Of a stretch of DNA of 64,000 nucleotides, positions 16,614 to 25,423 are shown piece by piece. Both the position numbers and the translations under genes were made by a program. How positions within the stretch are numbered: position 1 is the stretch's first letter; each line of letters starts with the position of its first letter. The DNA is from Rhodococcus rhodnii (GTDB lineage: Bacteria > Actinomycetota > Actinomycetes > Mycobacteriales > Pseudonocardiaceae), in contig JOAA01000032.1 of assembly GCA_000720375.1 (NCBI GenBank), positions 170,244-234,243 of the forward strand, written 5' to 3'. A model generated the notes under the pieces. The model saw only the letters and a program-made list of their open reading frames with translations. It was not told where the DNA came from and ran no database searches.

Positions 16614-17590
16614 TTACGCCGCCTCCTCAGGATTCCCGCAGCGCCGCGCGGCAGGACGTAGACAACGGCGATGAACACGATGCCGAGCAAGAGTGCGCCA
16701 TGCCCGTCGAGACTGGGTCCGATCGCGTCTCGGATAATTATCACGAGCGCTGCGCCGAGCACGGGTCCCCACAGTGTTCCGGCACCGCCGATGATCACCG
16801 CGAGCAACGCCAGCGCCGCCGTGGCGAAGCCGAGATCGGCAGGCGTGACGAGACGTTGTTGCGCCGCAAGCAAAGCACCGGCCATGCCAGCGATCGACCC
16901 AGCGAACACGAACACCGCGTACTTGTAGACCCGGGTCGGATAGCCGAGCGCGCGCATGCGGGGTTCGTTGTCGCGGATGCCTCGAAGCGCCGCTCCGAAC
17001 GGCGACCGGCTGACGATCCAGACGATCACGAAGCCCAGAACGAAGGCCGCGAACACGTACCAGTAGATATAGCCGGCAAGCAGCAGCGGCTCACCGCCGG
17101 CGCGGGCAGGCGGAATCCCGGCCATACCGTTGGCGCCGCCGGTCGCGGTCTCCCAGGTCTGCGCGAGCTGATGCAGCAACTCACCGATCGCCAAGGTCAG
17201 CATCAGGAAGAACACGCCGTGCGCGCGGACCGTGATCCACCCGGTAAGAGCGGCACCCAGAGCCCCAGCGACAGCACCGACAAGCAAAGGAACTGGGATC
17301 GCGCTGGTGACGTTGATCGAGACCCACCCGGCGGCGTAGGCACCGATGCCGAAATACGCCGCATGCCCGAGCGACGGCAGACCGGAAACGCCGACCAACA
17401 GGTCCAGGCTCACCGCGAGCAACCCGAACACCAGAATCCGGCTCAACGTACTCGTGGCAAACGGCGCCAAGAACATCGGAGCCAACGCAAGAACCACCGC
17501 GACCACGGCGAGAATCGCCGGAGTCAGCCAACGTCGCTGGCGAGCGGTGACGGGCTCCACAGTCACGGGTGCCTCTGCTGTCCGAGTCAT
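16610..17590 (-). CDS. livM: HAAT-family ABC permease (LivM-like)
   Basis: A 326-residue integral membrane permease with about nine to ten hydrophobic helices. The LivM-type motifs are GVSGLPSLGHAAYFGIGAYAAG and GRSPFGAALRGIRDNEPRM-like RSPFGAALRGIRDNEPRMRA (coupling loop). It pairs with the LivH-like permease, with which it overlaps by 4 nt, to form the channel. Confidence 0.93.
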   Translation of the reverse strand: MTRTAEAPVTVEPVTARQRRWLTPAILAVVAVVLALAPMFLAPFATSTLSRILVFGLLAVSLDLLVGVSGLPSLGHAAYFGIGAYAAGWVSINVTSAIPVPLLVGAVAGALGAALTGWITVRAHGVFFLMLTLAIGELLHQLAQTWETATGGANGMAGIPPARAGGEPLLLAGYIYWYVFAAFVLGFVIVWIVSRSPFGAALRGIRDNEPRMRALGYPTRVYKYAVFVFAGSIAGMAGALLAAQQRLVTPADLGFATAALALLAVIIGGAGTLWGPVLGAALVIIIRDAIGPSLDGHGALLLGIVFIAVVYVLPRGAAGILRRRRK

Positions 17591-18477
17591 GACCGCACCC
17601 CAACCTTGCCGCCGAAGAGTCCTTGCGGCCTGAGCACCAGCACCAACGCCAACGCACCGAACAGGATGAACGAAGCGCCATCGGGGAACAGCGTCCGCCC
17701 CAGCGAATCGATCTGGCCTATGACCAATGCGCCGAGCAGCGCCCCGCGCACGGACCCGAGCCCACCGATGACAACCACGACGAGCGCCAGGATCAGCACG
17801 GTCGAGTCAAGCCCTGGCCGAGCGCCATAAATAGGCCCACCCAACACACCGGCGATCGCCGCGAGCATCGAACCGACGGCGAAAACACCAACGCGGATCA
17901 GCCGGTTGTCCACGCCAAGCGCGGCAACCATCTCACGGTCTGCCACTGTCGCACGGACCAACGCGCCGAGCGACGTCCGCTCGACGGTGAAGTACACCGC
18001 GATGGCCAGCACCAAGCCGATCCCGATCAACACCAGGCGGTACGTGGGATACGCGGCACCGAGCACCGGCACGGAATCGTCCAGACCTGGCGGCGCCCCA
18101 ACGGGAAGCGGATCGTCGCCGTACACCATCACGAGGATCTCGGCGACGACCAACGTGACACCGAGTGTCAGCAGAGCTTGGTCAAGGTGTGAGCGCTTGC
18201 GCAGCGGCTCGGTCATCGCCGACAGCAGCCCGCCGCCCAGCAGCCCAAGGACAGCGGCAAGGCCAAGCGCGCCAAGGAAACTGCCCCACGTGGCGTCCCC
18301 GCCGATCAGGGCGGCCCCGACGTACGCCCCGACCAGGAAGATCGCGCCGTGTGCCAGGTTCAGCACATCCATCATGCCGAACACCAGCGAAAGCCCGACC
18401 GCCACGATGAACAGCAGGAACCCGATGGCGAATCCGTTGATGACACCGACGAGGTTGGCGTCCAGCCACGCGCCCAT
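17587..18477 (-). CDS. livH: HAAT-family ABC permease (LivH-like)
   Basis: A 296-residue permease with about eight membrane helices, LivH-type N-terminus (NGFAIGFLLFIVAVGLSLVF, MMDVLNLAHGAIFLVGAY) and the coupling loop TSLGALVRATVADREMVAALG. The ATG at 18477, 2 nt after the binding-protein stop, is preferred to the longer open frame. It forms the import channel with LivM. Confidence 0.92.
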   Translation of the reverse strand: MGAWLDANLVGVINGFAIGFLLFIVAVGLSLVFGMMDVLNLAHGAIFLVGAYVGAALIGGDATWGSFLGALGLAAVLGLLGGGLLSAMTEPLRKRSHLDQALLTLGVTLVVAEILVMVYGDDPLPVGAPPGLDDSVPVLGAAYPTYRLVLIGIGLVLAIAVYFTVERTSLGALVRATVADREMVAALGVDNRLIRVGVFAVGSMLAAIAGVLGGPIYGARPGLDSTVLILALVVVVIGGLGSVRGALLGALVIGQIDSLGRTLFPDGASFILFGALALVLVLRPQGLFGGKVGVRS

Positions 18478-18479
18478 GA

Positions 18480-19694
18480 TCAGCTGAACTGGCCGGTCGG
18501 GCCGAGGTCGGTGGTGATCGCGTTGACCAGCTTGCCGTCCTTGCGTTGCACGGTCCGCAAGTACATGTTCTGTTTGGGATTCTGGTTCTCGAACGTCCAC
18601 GGCCCGCGCGGACTGTCGTCAATGGTCCCGATGCTGCCCAGTGCCTTGGCGAGCGAGTCGCCGTCCACCGCCTTCGCCGCCTTCAACGCCCGGCTCAGCA
18701 CGTTCGCGGAATCCCATGCCTGCAGGGAGAAACAGCTGGGTGACTCGTTGTACTTGGCCCGGTACGCCTCGACGAACGCTTTGTTGGCCGGATTGTCGAT
18801 CTGATCGCTGTAGTGCAGCGAAGTCTGCACGCCCAACGCGGCGTCGCCTTGGGCCTCAAGCACTTTGCCCTCGGTCAGGAAGCCGGAGCCGTACAGCGGG
18901 ATCGACCCGGCGAGCCCGAACTGCTGGTACTGCTTGACGAACGCGATCGCCTCGGCGCCGGAGAAGAAGCAGAAGGTCGCCTTGGCCCCGGACGACCGGA
19001 TCCCGGACAGGAACGGCTGGTAGTCCGTGGTGGTCGCGAAGGGCGGTTTCGCGCTGCCCGCGACCGTGCCGCCCGCGGCCTGGATCGCCTTGGTGAAGCC
19101 GTTCACGACCTCGGTCCCGGCCGCGTAATCCGGGGCGATGACGTAAACACTGTCCTGTTTCTTCTCCCTGCCAAGGTAGGTGCCGAGCACCGAGGCCACT
19201 TGGGCGTTCTGGAAGGACGTTCGCCATACGTACGGGCTCAGCTTGGCCGGATCCGTGATCGCCGCCGCGCCCGCGTTCGACACGAGCAGCAGCTTCTTCG
19301 CCTCGGCCACCAGCGGTGCCGAGCCCAACGCCGTCGCGGAGTTGACGATTCCCACGACAACGTTGACTGCGTCGGATTGCAGGACCTTCTGGACCGCGGG
19401 TACGCCGGTCTGCGGGTTCTCGCCCTCGTCGGCGGTGACTGTGGTGACCGTGAAGTCGCCTAACTTGCCGCCGTTGCGCTCCAACCAGAGGTCCCAGCCG
19501 CGTTTGAGGTCCGTGCCGAGTGCGGCGTAGGTGCCGGATTGCGGGATGACCAGGCCGACCTTGACCGATCCGCCGCCGGAACCGCCTCCGCCGCCGGGAT
19601 TCTCGCTCAGTGAACTGCCGCATCCGGGCAGTGCGGTGGCCGCGCCGGCCGCGCCGAGCAAACCGAGCATCTGTCGCCGTGAAAGTGCCGCCAT
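18480..19694 (-). CDS. ABC transporter substrate-binding lipoprotein (HAAT family)
   Basis: A 404-residue binding protein. SRRQMLGLLGAAGAATALPGCGSS shows a twin-Arg-containing signal with a lipobox Cys, then a Gly-rich tether, then a periplasmic-binding fold of the Leu/aromatic-acid type (KVGLVIPQSGTYAALGTDLKRG, PDYAAGTEVVNGF). The ATG at 19694 is placed 6 nt after GAGG; a GTG codon directly before it is the alternative. The ligand may be benzoate (neighbouring box genes) or a purine product such as allantoate or urea (upstream allantoicase); the sequence alone does not decide. Confidence 0.9.
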   Translation of the reverse strand: MAALSRRQMLGLLGAAGAATALPGCGSSLSENPGGGGGSGGGSVKVGLVIPQSGTYAALGTDLKRGWDLWLERNGGKLGDFTVTTVTADEGENPQTGVPAVQKVLQSDAVNVVVGIVNSATALGSAPLVAEAKKLLLVSNAGAAAITDPAKLSPYVWRTSFQNAQVASVLGTYLGREKKQDSVYVIAPDYAAGTEVVNGFTKAIQAAGGTVAGSAKPPFATTTDYQPFLSGIRSSGAKATFCFFSGAEAIAFVKQYQQFGLAGSIPLYGSGFLTEGKVLEAQGDAALGVQTSLHYSDQIDNPANKAFVEAYRAKYNESPSCFSLQAWDSANVLSRALKAAKAVDGDSLAKALGSIGTIDDSPRGPWTFENQNPKQNMYLRTVQRKDGKLVNAITTDLGPTGQFS

Positions 19695-19730
19695 CACTGA
19701 CCTCGATCCCGTCGGCCCTGATTCGACAAG

Positions 19731-19759
19731 ATCCTGACGTTAACCACAACTTGTGTCAA
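19731..19759 (-). promoter_or_regulatory. Predicted promoter of the HAAT transporter operon
   Basis: On the minus strand, TTGACA (19759-19754) and CAGGAT (19736-19731) are separated by 17 nt, 37 nt before the ATG of the binding protein. This resembles a housekeeping actinobacterial promoter and suggests that the transporter is transcribed apart from the purine genes upstream. Confidence 0.5.
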
Positions 19760-19842
19760 CAGTCACGTCTCTCGCCCGAACGGAATCAAGCTACCCCGTG
19801 TCGATAACGCTGACGTAGCAATAAGAAACGTGGGATCATCGG

Positions 19843-20826
19843 TTAAATTGGCATGGACGCGTCCCACTGCCTGATGAGCTCATCCAAGGATGTGCGCTTA
19901 CCGTACAACCGGAATCTCGCTATCCCGCCGTCGGGGTGGCTTTCCAGGCGGACGTAGGCAACCTCCTGCTCGGTGTCGATCCGGAACCGGTGCTCGGTGT
20001 CCGGTTGGACCTTGGTCTCGGGCAGCAGCGGGAACCAGGATTTCCCGTCGGCAGAACCTGAAAGAGCTACGCGATCTGGCGAGTTGCCGCGATAGTGCTT
20101 GGTCGAGATCTCGGCGACCACCGGCACCGCCGGGCAGGCCAGTTTGATGGATGCCCAGTCGTGCGCGGGGGCGCGGCGGCGCGCGGTTTCCCAGCCGTCG
20201 GCCATGAACCGGGATTCGCCGGGTTGCAACATGTTCGACGGTGGCGAGAAGAAACCGTCGCTGCAGCCGACCACCTTGCTGCCGTTTCGCAGGGCCACGA
20301 GGTCGAACGGCACATCGGCGAGGTGCCGTGGATCGGGCACCACGTCGCCGAGCACCCGGAGCCGGGCGACGCCACCGTCCGGGAAGACGTTCAACCGTAC
20401 GTGTGTGACTCGCCACGGAACGTCCACATCGAACACATTGTCCGAGCCGCCTTTCAACGGCGAGGTCGGGACGAGTGGAAACCATGAGGTGAGCTCGCCC
20501 GGTCCGGGATAACCCTCCGCGCACGTGCCTTCGATCGAACAGGACTCCGGGTAGTTACCGAGGAAATGCGCGGTGTCGACGTTGACGGATCGCACTGTCC
20601 CGGCCGCGCCGAGCCGGATCAGCACCCAGTCGTGGCCCTCGGTCCGGCCGAAGCGGCGGCGGGTTTCCCAGCCGTCGTACTGCTGGCCCTTGGGGGTGAA
20701 GGTGTGCGGCTGGAACGTGGCCGGTGCCGGGTTGAGCAGGTTTTCCTTGTCGGCGAAGAACTCGTCGCTCGCCGCCATGACCGTGCCGTTCGCCGTCAGA
20801 TCCGTGAGCTCTGGGAGGTCAGACAT
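19843..20826 (-). CDS. alc: Allantoicase
   Basis: A 327-residue allantoicase, which hydrolyses allantoate to ureidoglycolate and urea. Two tandem beta-jelly-roll repeats are visible, each with a KENLL/SNMLQPG...DGWETRRR or DGWETARRR segment, HDWV/HDWASIKL and a VRLNVFPDGGVARLRV or VRLESHPDGGIARFRL end. The ATG at 20826 overlaps the upstream gene's stop by 8 nt. It closes the purine operon; no allantoinase gene is nearby to supply allantoate. Confidence 0.94.
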   Translation of the reverse strand: MSDLPELTDLTANGTVMAASDEFFADKENLLNPAPATFQPHTFTPKGQQYDGWETRRRFGRTEGHDWVLIRLGAAGTVRSVNVDTAHFLGNYPESCSIEGTCAEGYPGPGELTSWFPLVPTSPLKGGSDNVFDVDVPWRVTHVRLNVFPDGGVARLRVLGDVVPDPRHLADVPFDLVALRNGSKVVGCSDGFFSPPSNMLQPGESRFMADGWETARRRAPAHDWASIKLACPAVPVVAEISTKHYRGNSPDRVALSGSADGKSWFPLLPETKVQPDTEHRFRIDTEQEVAYVRLESHPDGGIARFRLYGKRTSLDELIRQWDASMPI

Positions 20827-21202
20827 CGGAGCCTTTCTTCGATCGGTACAGCATCCAGTCTCCATGTGCCGTGATGTCGATCAAAGCGCCGGAGTAGCCG
20901 CGGCGCAGCAGCATCGCGAACGAGCTGCTGCCATCCGCCATCTCAATGACGCCAAGCTCCAACGCAGGCGGTTCGGCGGGCAAAAGCTTGTCCCGCAGGA
21001 CATCCAGGGGTACGTCGTACAGCTCGCCTGCCACAGACGCGCCGCCGTGAGATACCGGGTGCAGGGCGGGGCAGACGTCATCCACCGAGTAGAACCGGTA
21101 CTTCGGTGCGGTCCTGGTCGATGCGATGAGCGGGGAGTCGTCCAGCAGGTGGTGTAAGGGTCCGCCGCGCATCGCGCCGCCGTTGAGGAACATGTGCGCC
21201 AT
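20819..21202 (-). CDS. Allophanate hydrolase C-terminal-domain-like protein
   Basis: A 127-residue protein resembling the C-terminal gamma-glutamylcyclotransferase-like domain of allophanate hydrolase (AtzF/DUR1): FLNGGAMRGGPLHHLLDDSP, TRTAPKYRFYSVDDVCPALHPV, GELYDVPLDVLRDKLLPAEP, LELGVIEMADGS. The amidase half is absent, so this is a stand-alone domain. In AtzF this domain helps decarboxylate the amide intermediate of urea breakdown. Position between the purine permease and allantoicase suggests a role on a ureide intermediate. The ATG follows AGGACACCT. Confidence 0.75.
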   Translation of the reverse strand: MAHMFLNGGAMRGGPLHHLLDDSPLIASTRTAPKYRFYSVDDVCPALHPVSHGGASVAGELYDVPLDVLRDKLLPAEPPALELGVIEMADGSSSFAMLLRRGYSGALIDITAHGDWMLYRSKKGSDV

Positions 21203-21209
21203 AGGTGTC

Positions 21210-22640
21210 CTAACTGAACAGGGCCTCGATGCCGTTGATGCCGAAGTACACCGCGAACAGTGCCGCGAGGATCGTCAGCAGCCACCCGGCTTCACGCCAC
21301 CGGCCGGTGAACGTCTTGATCAGTACGAAGGAGATCAAGCCCGCGCCGACGCCGTTGGTGATCGAGTACGTGAACGGGATGATCGCCGCGGTCAGGAACA
21401 CCGGGATGGTGTAATCGCTGTCCTGCCAAGGGATCCCACGGCACTGCGCCATCATCATGCCGCCGATCACGACCAGCGCCGGGGCCGCGGCCTGTGCGGG
21501 CACGACCGTGGTCAACGGGGTGAAGAGCAGGGTGATGGCGAACAAGCCACCCGTGACCACGCTGGCCAGACCTGTCCGCGCGCCCTCGCCGACGCCCGCA
21601 GCCGACTCCAGGAACACCGTGTTGGGGGAGGAACCGGTGATCCCGCCTGCGATCGCGCCCGCGCCGTCGACGAACAGGATCCGGCCCATGCCGGGGACCT
21701 TGCCGTCCTTGGACAACCCGGCTTCCTGCGAGACGCTGGTGATCGTGCCCATCGCGTCGAAGAAACCCGACAGCACCAACGTGAACAGGAACACCGTGGC
21801 GGCGATCGGACCCGCGGACACGAACCCGCCGAACAGGTCCACGTTGCCGAACAGGCCGAAGTCTGGGGCGCCGAGCACGTGATCCGGCAGGGCTGGATCC
21901 GTGCGTCCCCACCCGGAGACACCGAAGACCTCGAACAGGATGACCGCGAACACGGTCGTGATCCCGATACTGATCAGCAGCGCACCGGCGACCTTGCGGG
22001 CCACCAGGACGATCATCAGCAGCAGACCGATGCAGAACACCACGATCGGCCAGCCGGACAGGTGTCCCTCGCCGAGCCGGACCGGCACGGGCGAGTTCGC
22101 CGAGTCCGGCACACGGGTCACGAACCCGGCGCTGACCAGGCCGACCAAGGCGATGTACAGGCCGATGCCGACCGTGATGGCGGTCTTGAGCGGCATCGGG
22201 ATGGCGTTCATGATCCGCTCACGAACACCGCTGGCGGCCATCAGCACAATGCAGACGCCTTCCAGCACAACCAGACCGAACGCCTCGGCCCAGGTCATGG
22301 TCGGCGCCATCTGGAACGCCACCACGCCGTTGATGCCAAGGCCCGCGGCCAAAGCGAGCGGCGCGTTGCCGATGAGTCCCATCAGGACTGTCATCACCGC
22401 GGCGGATAATGCTGTCGCCGTGGTGATTTGAGCGGCGTCGAGTCGTGCGCCCGTGATGTCCGCGGAAGCTCCGAGGATCAACGGGTTGAGCAGGACGATG
22501 TAGGCCATCGCGACGAAAGTGGTTATTCCGCCGCGTACTTCCCGGGCGACGGTGGTCCGCCGCCCGGTGATGTCGAAAAGACGATCGAGGGCAGGCGGCA
22601 TCCGCCTGGTTAAACGGTCACCGTTGTCCGTTTGTGTCAT
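21210..22640 (-). CDS. NCS2/AzgA-type purine permease
   Basis: A 476-residue membrane transporter with about 12-14 hydrophobic helices. AzgA/NCS2 marks include REVRGGITTFVAMAYIVLLNP, ALAAGLGINGVVAF, FFDAMGTITSVSQEAGL and GSSPNTVFLESAAGVGEGARTG. It likely imports hypoxanthine, guanine or related purines by proton symport, feeding guanine deaminase and xanthine dehydrogenase of the same strand. ATG 22640 is chosen over the longer open frame, which would run through the 48-nt palindrome. Confidence 0.92.
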   Translation of the reverse strand: MTQTDNGDRLTRRMPPALDRLFDITGRRTTVAREVRGGITTFVAMAYIVLLNPLILGASADITGARLDAAQITTATALSAAVMTVLMGLIGNAPLALAAGLGINGVVAFQMAPTMTWAEAFGLVVLEGVCIVLMAASGVRERIMNAIPMPLKTAITVGIGLYIALVGLVSAGFVTRVPDSANSPVPVRLGEGHLSGWPIVVFCIGLLLMIVLVARKVAGALLISIGITTVFAVILFEVFGVSGWGRTDPALPDHVLGAPDFGLFGNVDLFGGFVSAGPIAATVFLFTLVLSGFFDAMGTITSVSQEAGLSKDGKVPGMGRILFVDGAGAIAGGITGSSPNTVFLESAAGVGEGARTGLASVVTGGLFAITLLFTPLTTVVPAQAAAPALVVIGGMMMAQCRGIPWQDSDYTIPVFLTAAIIPFTYSITNGVGAGLISFVLIKTFTGRWREAGWLLTILAALFAVYFGINGIEALFS

Positions 22641-22663
22641 GGGTCGTTCCCTTGCCGGTGGGG

Positions 22664-22711
22664 CCTCGTGAGTGTTTTGGCCGGTTAGAACCGGCCAAAA
22701 CACTCACGAGG
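22664..22711. terminator. 48-nt perfect palindrome between guanine deaminase and permease
   Basis: Two exactly complementary 23-nt arms (22664-22686 and 22689-22711) with only AG between them; the core is GGCCGGTT-AG-AACCGGCC and the outer part is CTCGTGAGTGTTTT. No U-tract follows. It lies 38 nt after the guaD stop and 23 nt before the permease ATG, so it can act as a strong terminator or as a 5'-leader hairpin of the permease mRNA. Inference: a genome-wide repeat of this lineage. Confidence 0.75.
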
Positions 22712-22749
22712 GATGACCTGGGGGTGCGCTCCGGTCAGCGCGGTGTGAC

Positions 22750-23217
22750 TCAGTACTCCACCCGGTCGGGTCGGTCGAGCCATGCGGTGAACGGCTTGAA
22801 GCCGTCCACATCGGACACGTGGGTCACGGGTAGCGACCACGTGTCACGGGGTTGTTCGAAGAGCTCATAGAACGCCAAGTCGTCGAACCCGGCCTTGGCT
22901 GCGTCGTGCCGGTCTGCCGCGTAGATGATGCGGTCCACGCGTGCCCACAGCGCCGAACTCAGGCACATCGGGCACGGTTCACAGGACGTGACCAGCACAC
23001 AGCCGTCCAGCTTGAAGGTGTTCAACTCCTGGCAGGCGCGGCGAATCGCCACGACCTCCGCGTGTGCCGTCGGGTCGAGGGTCGGCGTGACCAGGTTGAC
23101 GCCAGTACTGATGATCTGGCCATCCTTGACGATCAGCGCGCCGAACGGGCCGCCGCCGTCAGCGATATTGTCCGTCGCCAGATCGACACAGCGCTGCAAC
23201 CACAGGGATTCCGACAT
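22750..23217 (-). CDS. guaD: Guanine deaminase (CDA-fold, GuaD-like)
   Basis: A 155-residue zinc deaminase of the cytidine-deaminase fold; Bacillus GuaD has almost the same length. It turns guanine into xanthine. Zinc ligands: His in PTAHAEVVAIRRA with the catalytic Glu, and the two Cys in SCEPCPMC. The stretch DAAKAGFDDLAFYELF and the C-terminal ...RVEY agree with GuaD rather than with tRNA deaminase TadA. The start lies 1 nt after the xanthine dehydrogenase stop, so it belongs to the purine operon. Confidence 0.88.
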   Translation of the reverse strand: MSESLWLQRCVDLATDNIADGGGPFGALIVKDGQIISTGVNLVTPTLDPTAHAEVVAIRRACQELNTFKLDGCVLVTSCEPCPMCLSSALWARVDRIIYAADRHDAAKAGFDDLAFYELFEQPRDTWSLPVTHVSDVDGFKPFTAWLDRPDRVEY

Positions 23218-23218
23218 T

Positions 23219-25423
23219 TCAGTGTTCCTCGACGATGTGCTCGGGACGAATGGGGACGCGGGGCAGCTCAAGCCCGGTCGCGGCGCGGATCGCGTTGGCG
23301 ATCGCCGGAGTTGCCGAGATCGTCGGCGGTTCACCGACTCCGCGCACGCCATAGGGCGCATGGGGATCCGGCCGTTCGAGCACGTCGACGTTCATCGGCG
23401 GCATGTCCAAAATGGTCGGGATCAGGTAGTCCGTGAACGACGGGTTGCGGATCTTGCCGTCCGCGACCTGGATCTCCTCCATCACCGCGAGCCCAAGGCC
23501 TTGCGCCGAACCGCCGTGGATCTGGCCGACGACCGCGTCCGGATTGATCGCCTTGCCGACGTCCTGTGCGCAGTCCAGCTGCACGACCTTGACCAGACCC
23601 AGCTCGGTGTCCACGTCGACCACGGCCCGGTGCGCCGAGAACCCGTACTGCACATGGGCATTGCCCTGGCCGGTCTCCGGGTCGAGCGGATAGGTCTTGC
23701 GGTGGTGGTATTCCCGCGTTTCCTCGATGGCCGCCGACCCCAGTGCGGCGGCCATCTCATCGGAGGTGAGTTCCTCCGAGGTCCCGGCCATCTCTTGGAG
23801 CTTCGCACGAACGGCCCGGCACGCGTTGCGCACAGCGCCACCCGTGATGTACGTCTGCCGTGACGCGGAGCTCGAACCGGCGTCACCGACGTCGGTGTCC
23901 GTGGGGTGCAGGATGACCCGCTGAACACCCAGCTCGGACCGGGCGATCTGCTGCTGCACGGTGATCAGGCCTTGCCCGACCTCGGCGGCCGCGGTGTGCA
24001 CGGTCGCGACAGGCTCGCCGTCGATGACCTCCAGCCGCACACGGGCAGTGGAGTAGTCGTCAAGTCCTTCAGCGTACGAGATGTTCTTGATGGTCACGCC
24101 GTACCCGATGCCGCGCACGACACCTTCGCCGTGGGTGGTGTTCGACGCACCGCCGGGCAGCTGCAGGATGTCCTCAGTGGACGACTCTGGCAGCGGCATG
24201 TCCTTCACCCGCTGGACCAACTCGGCGACGGGCGCGGGGAAGTCGATCACCTGGCCGGTGACCGTGGTGGATCCTTCGCTCATGGCGTTGCGAATGCGGA
24301 GATCCGCTGGGTCCATTCCCAGTGCCGCCGCGAGCTTGTCCATTTGCGACTCGTATGCGTACGTCGGCTGAACCGCGCCAAGACCACGCATGGCACCGCA
24401 CGGCGGGTTGTTCGTGTACACGCCCCAACCCTCGATCTTGGCGTTGGGCACGTTGTACGGCCCCACACCCAAAGTCGTGCCGTTGCCGACGACAACGGGA
24501 GTCTTCGAGGCATAGGCACCGCCGTCGAAGTACAGCTTCGCCCGGACGTACACGAGGTCGCCGTCAGAGGTGGCGCCGTGCTCGTAGTACATCTTCGCCG
24601 GATGCCGGTGCACGTGCCCGAAGAACGACTCCTGCCGGTTGTACGCCATCTTGACCGGCCGCTGGGTGCGCAGCGCGAGCATGCAGGCGTGTACCTGGAT
24701 CGACAGATCCTCACGCCCGCCGAACGCGCCGCCCACGCCCGACATGGTCAGCTTGACCTTCTCCACCGGCAGGCCCAGCGCCTTGGCGGTCTGCTTCTGG
24801 TCGACGTGCAACCACTGCGTCGCCAGGAACAGGTGCACGCCGTCGCCCTCAGGAACCGCCAGACCCGATTCGGGTCCCAGGAATGCCTGGTCCTGCATGC
24901 CGATCTCGTACACGCCGGTGACCACGACATCGGCCGTCGCGTCGGGATCGCCCTTGATGATCCGCTGATACCGCACCAGGTTCCCGCCCGGGTGCAGCTT
25001 GGGCAGGTCGGGGGAGTGGGCGACCAGTTCGGCGTCCAGCAGCGGCTCGAAGACCTCGTATTCGACCTTGATCGCCTTCAGCGCCTGCCGGGCGGTCTCG
25101 GGGTGCTCGGCGGCGACCAGGGCGACCGGCTCGCCTTGGTAGCGCACGACTTCCTCGGCGAGTACGGGCGTGTCCTGGAATTTCAGCCCGTACACGTTCT
25201 CGCCGGGCACGTCTTTGTAGGTAAGTACAGTGTGGACACCCGGCATCGCGAGCGCCGCGGACGTGTCGATGGACAGGATCCGCGCGGACGGATGAGGGCT
25301 GCGCAAGGTCGCGCCCCACAGCATGTTCTCCAGCCAGAGATCCGAGGCGTACGCGTACTGGCCGCGTACTTTGAGTGAACCGTCCGGCCGAAGTGGACTT
25401 TCGCCGATGCCGCCGGTGATCAT
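23219..25423 (-). CDS. Xanthine dehydrogenase, molybdenum-binding subunit
   Basis: A 734-residue molybdopterin subunit. It hydroxylates hypoxanthine and xanthine to urate. Seen: the N-terminal hammerhead domain (RGQYAYASDLWLENMLWG), the Mo-cofactor loops GGAFGGREDLSIQ and CGAMRGLGAVQPTYAYE, AAEVGQGL, and the catalytic Glu in GVRGVGEPPTIS near the C-terminus. It follows the 2Fe-2S subunit with a 4-nt overlap and precedes guaD by 1 nt. Confidence 0.94.
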   Translation of the reverse strand: MITGGIGESPLRPDGSLKVRGQYAYASDLWLENMLWGATLRSPHPSARILSIDTSAALAMPGVHTVLTYKDVPGENVYGLKFQDTPVLAEEVVRYQGEPVALVAAEHPETARQALKAIKVEYEVFEPLLDAELVAHSPDLPKLHPGGNLVRYQRIIKGDPDATADVVVTGVYEIGMQDQAFLGPESGLAVPEGDGVHLFLATQWLHVDQKQTAKALGLPVEKVKLTMSGVGGAFGGREDLSIQVHACMLALRTQRPVKMAYNRQESFFGHVHRHPAKMYYEHGATSDGDLVYVRAKLYFDGGAYASKTPVVVGNGTTLGVGPYNVPNAKIEGWGVYTNNPPCGAMRGLGAVQPTYAYESQMDKLAAALGMDPADLRIRNAMSEGSTTVTGQVIDFPAPVAELVQRVKDMPLPESSTEDILQLPGGASNTTHGEGVVRGIGYGVTIKNISYAEGLDDYSTARVRLEVIDGEPVATVHTAAAEVGQGLITVQQQIARSELGVQRVILHPTDTDVGDAGSSSASRQTYITGGAVRNACRAVRAKLQEMAGTSEELTSDEMAAALGSAAIEETREYHHRKTYPLDPETGQGNAHVQYGFSAHRAVVDVDTELGLVKVVQLDCAQDVGKAINPDAVVGQIHGGSAQGLGLAVMEEIQVADGKIRNPSFTDYLIPTILDMPPMNVDVLERPDPHAPYGVRGVGEPPTISATPAIANAIRAATGLELPRVPIRPEHIVEEH

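Noticed and set aside
21126..22409. Plus-strand open frame of about 427 codons
   Set aside because: Opposite the purine permease; His/Gln/Asp-rich translation of membrane-protein antisense.
23906..25378. Plus-strand open frame of about 490 codons
   Set aside because: Opposite the molybdenum subunit of xanthine dehydrogenase, which has clear motifs.
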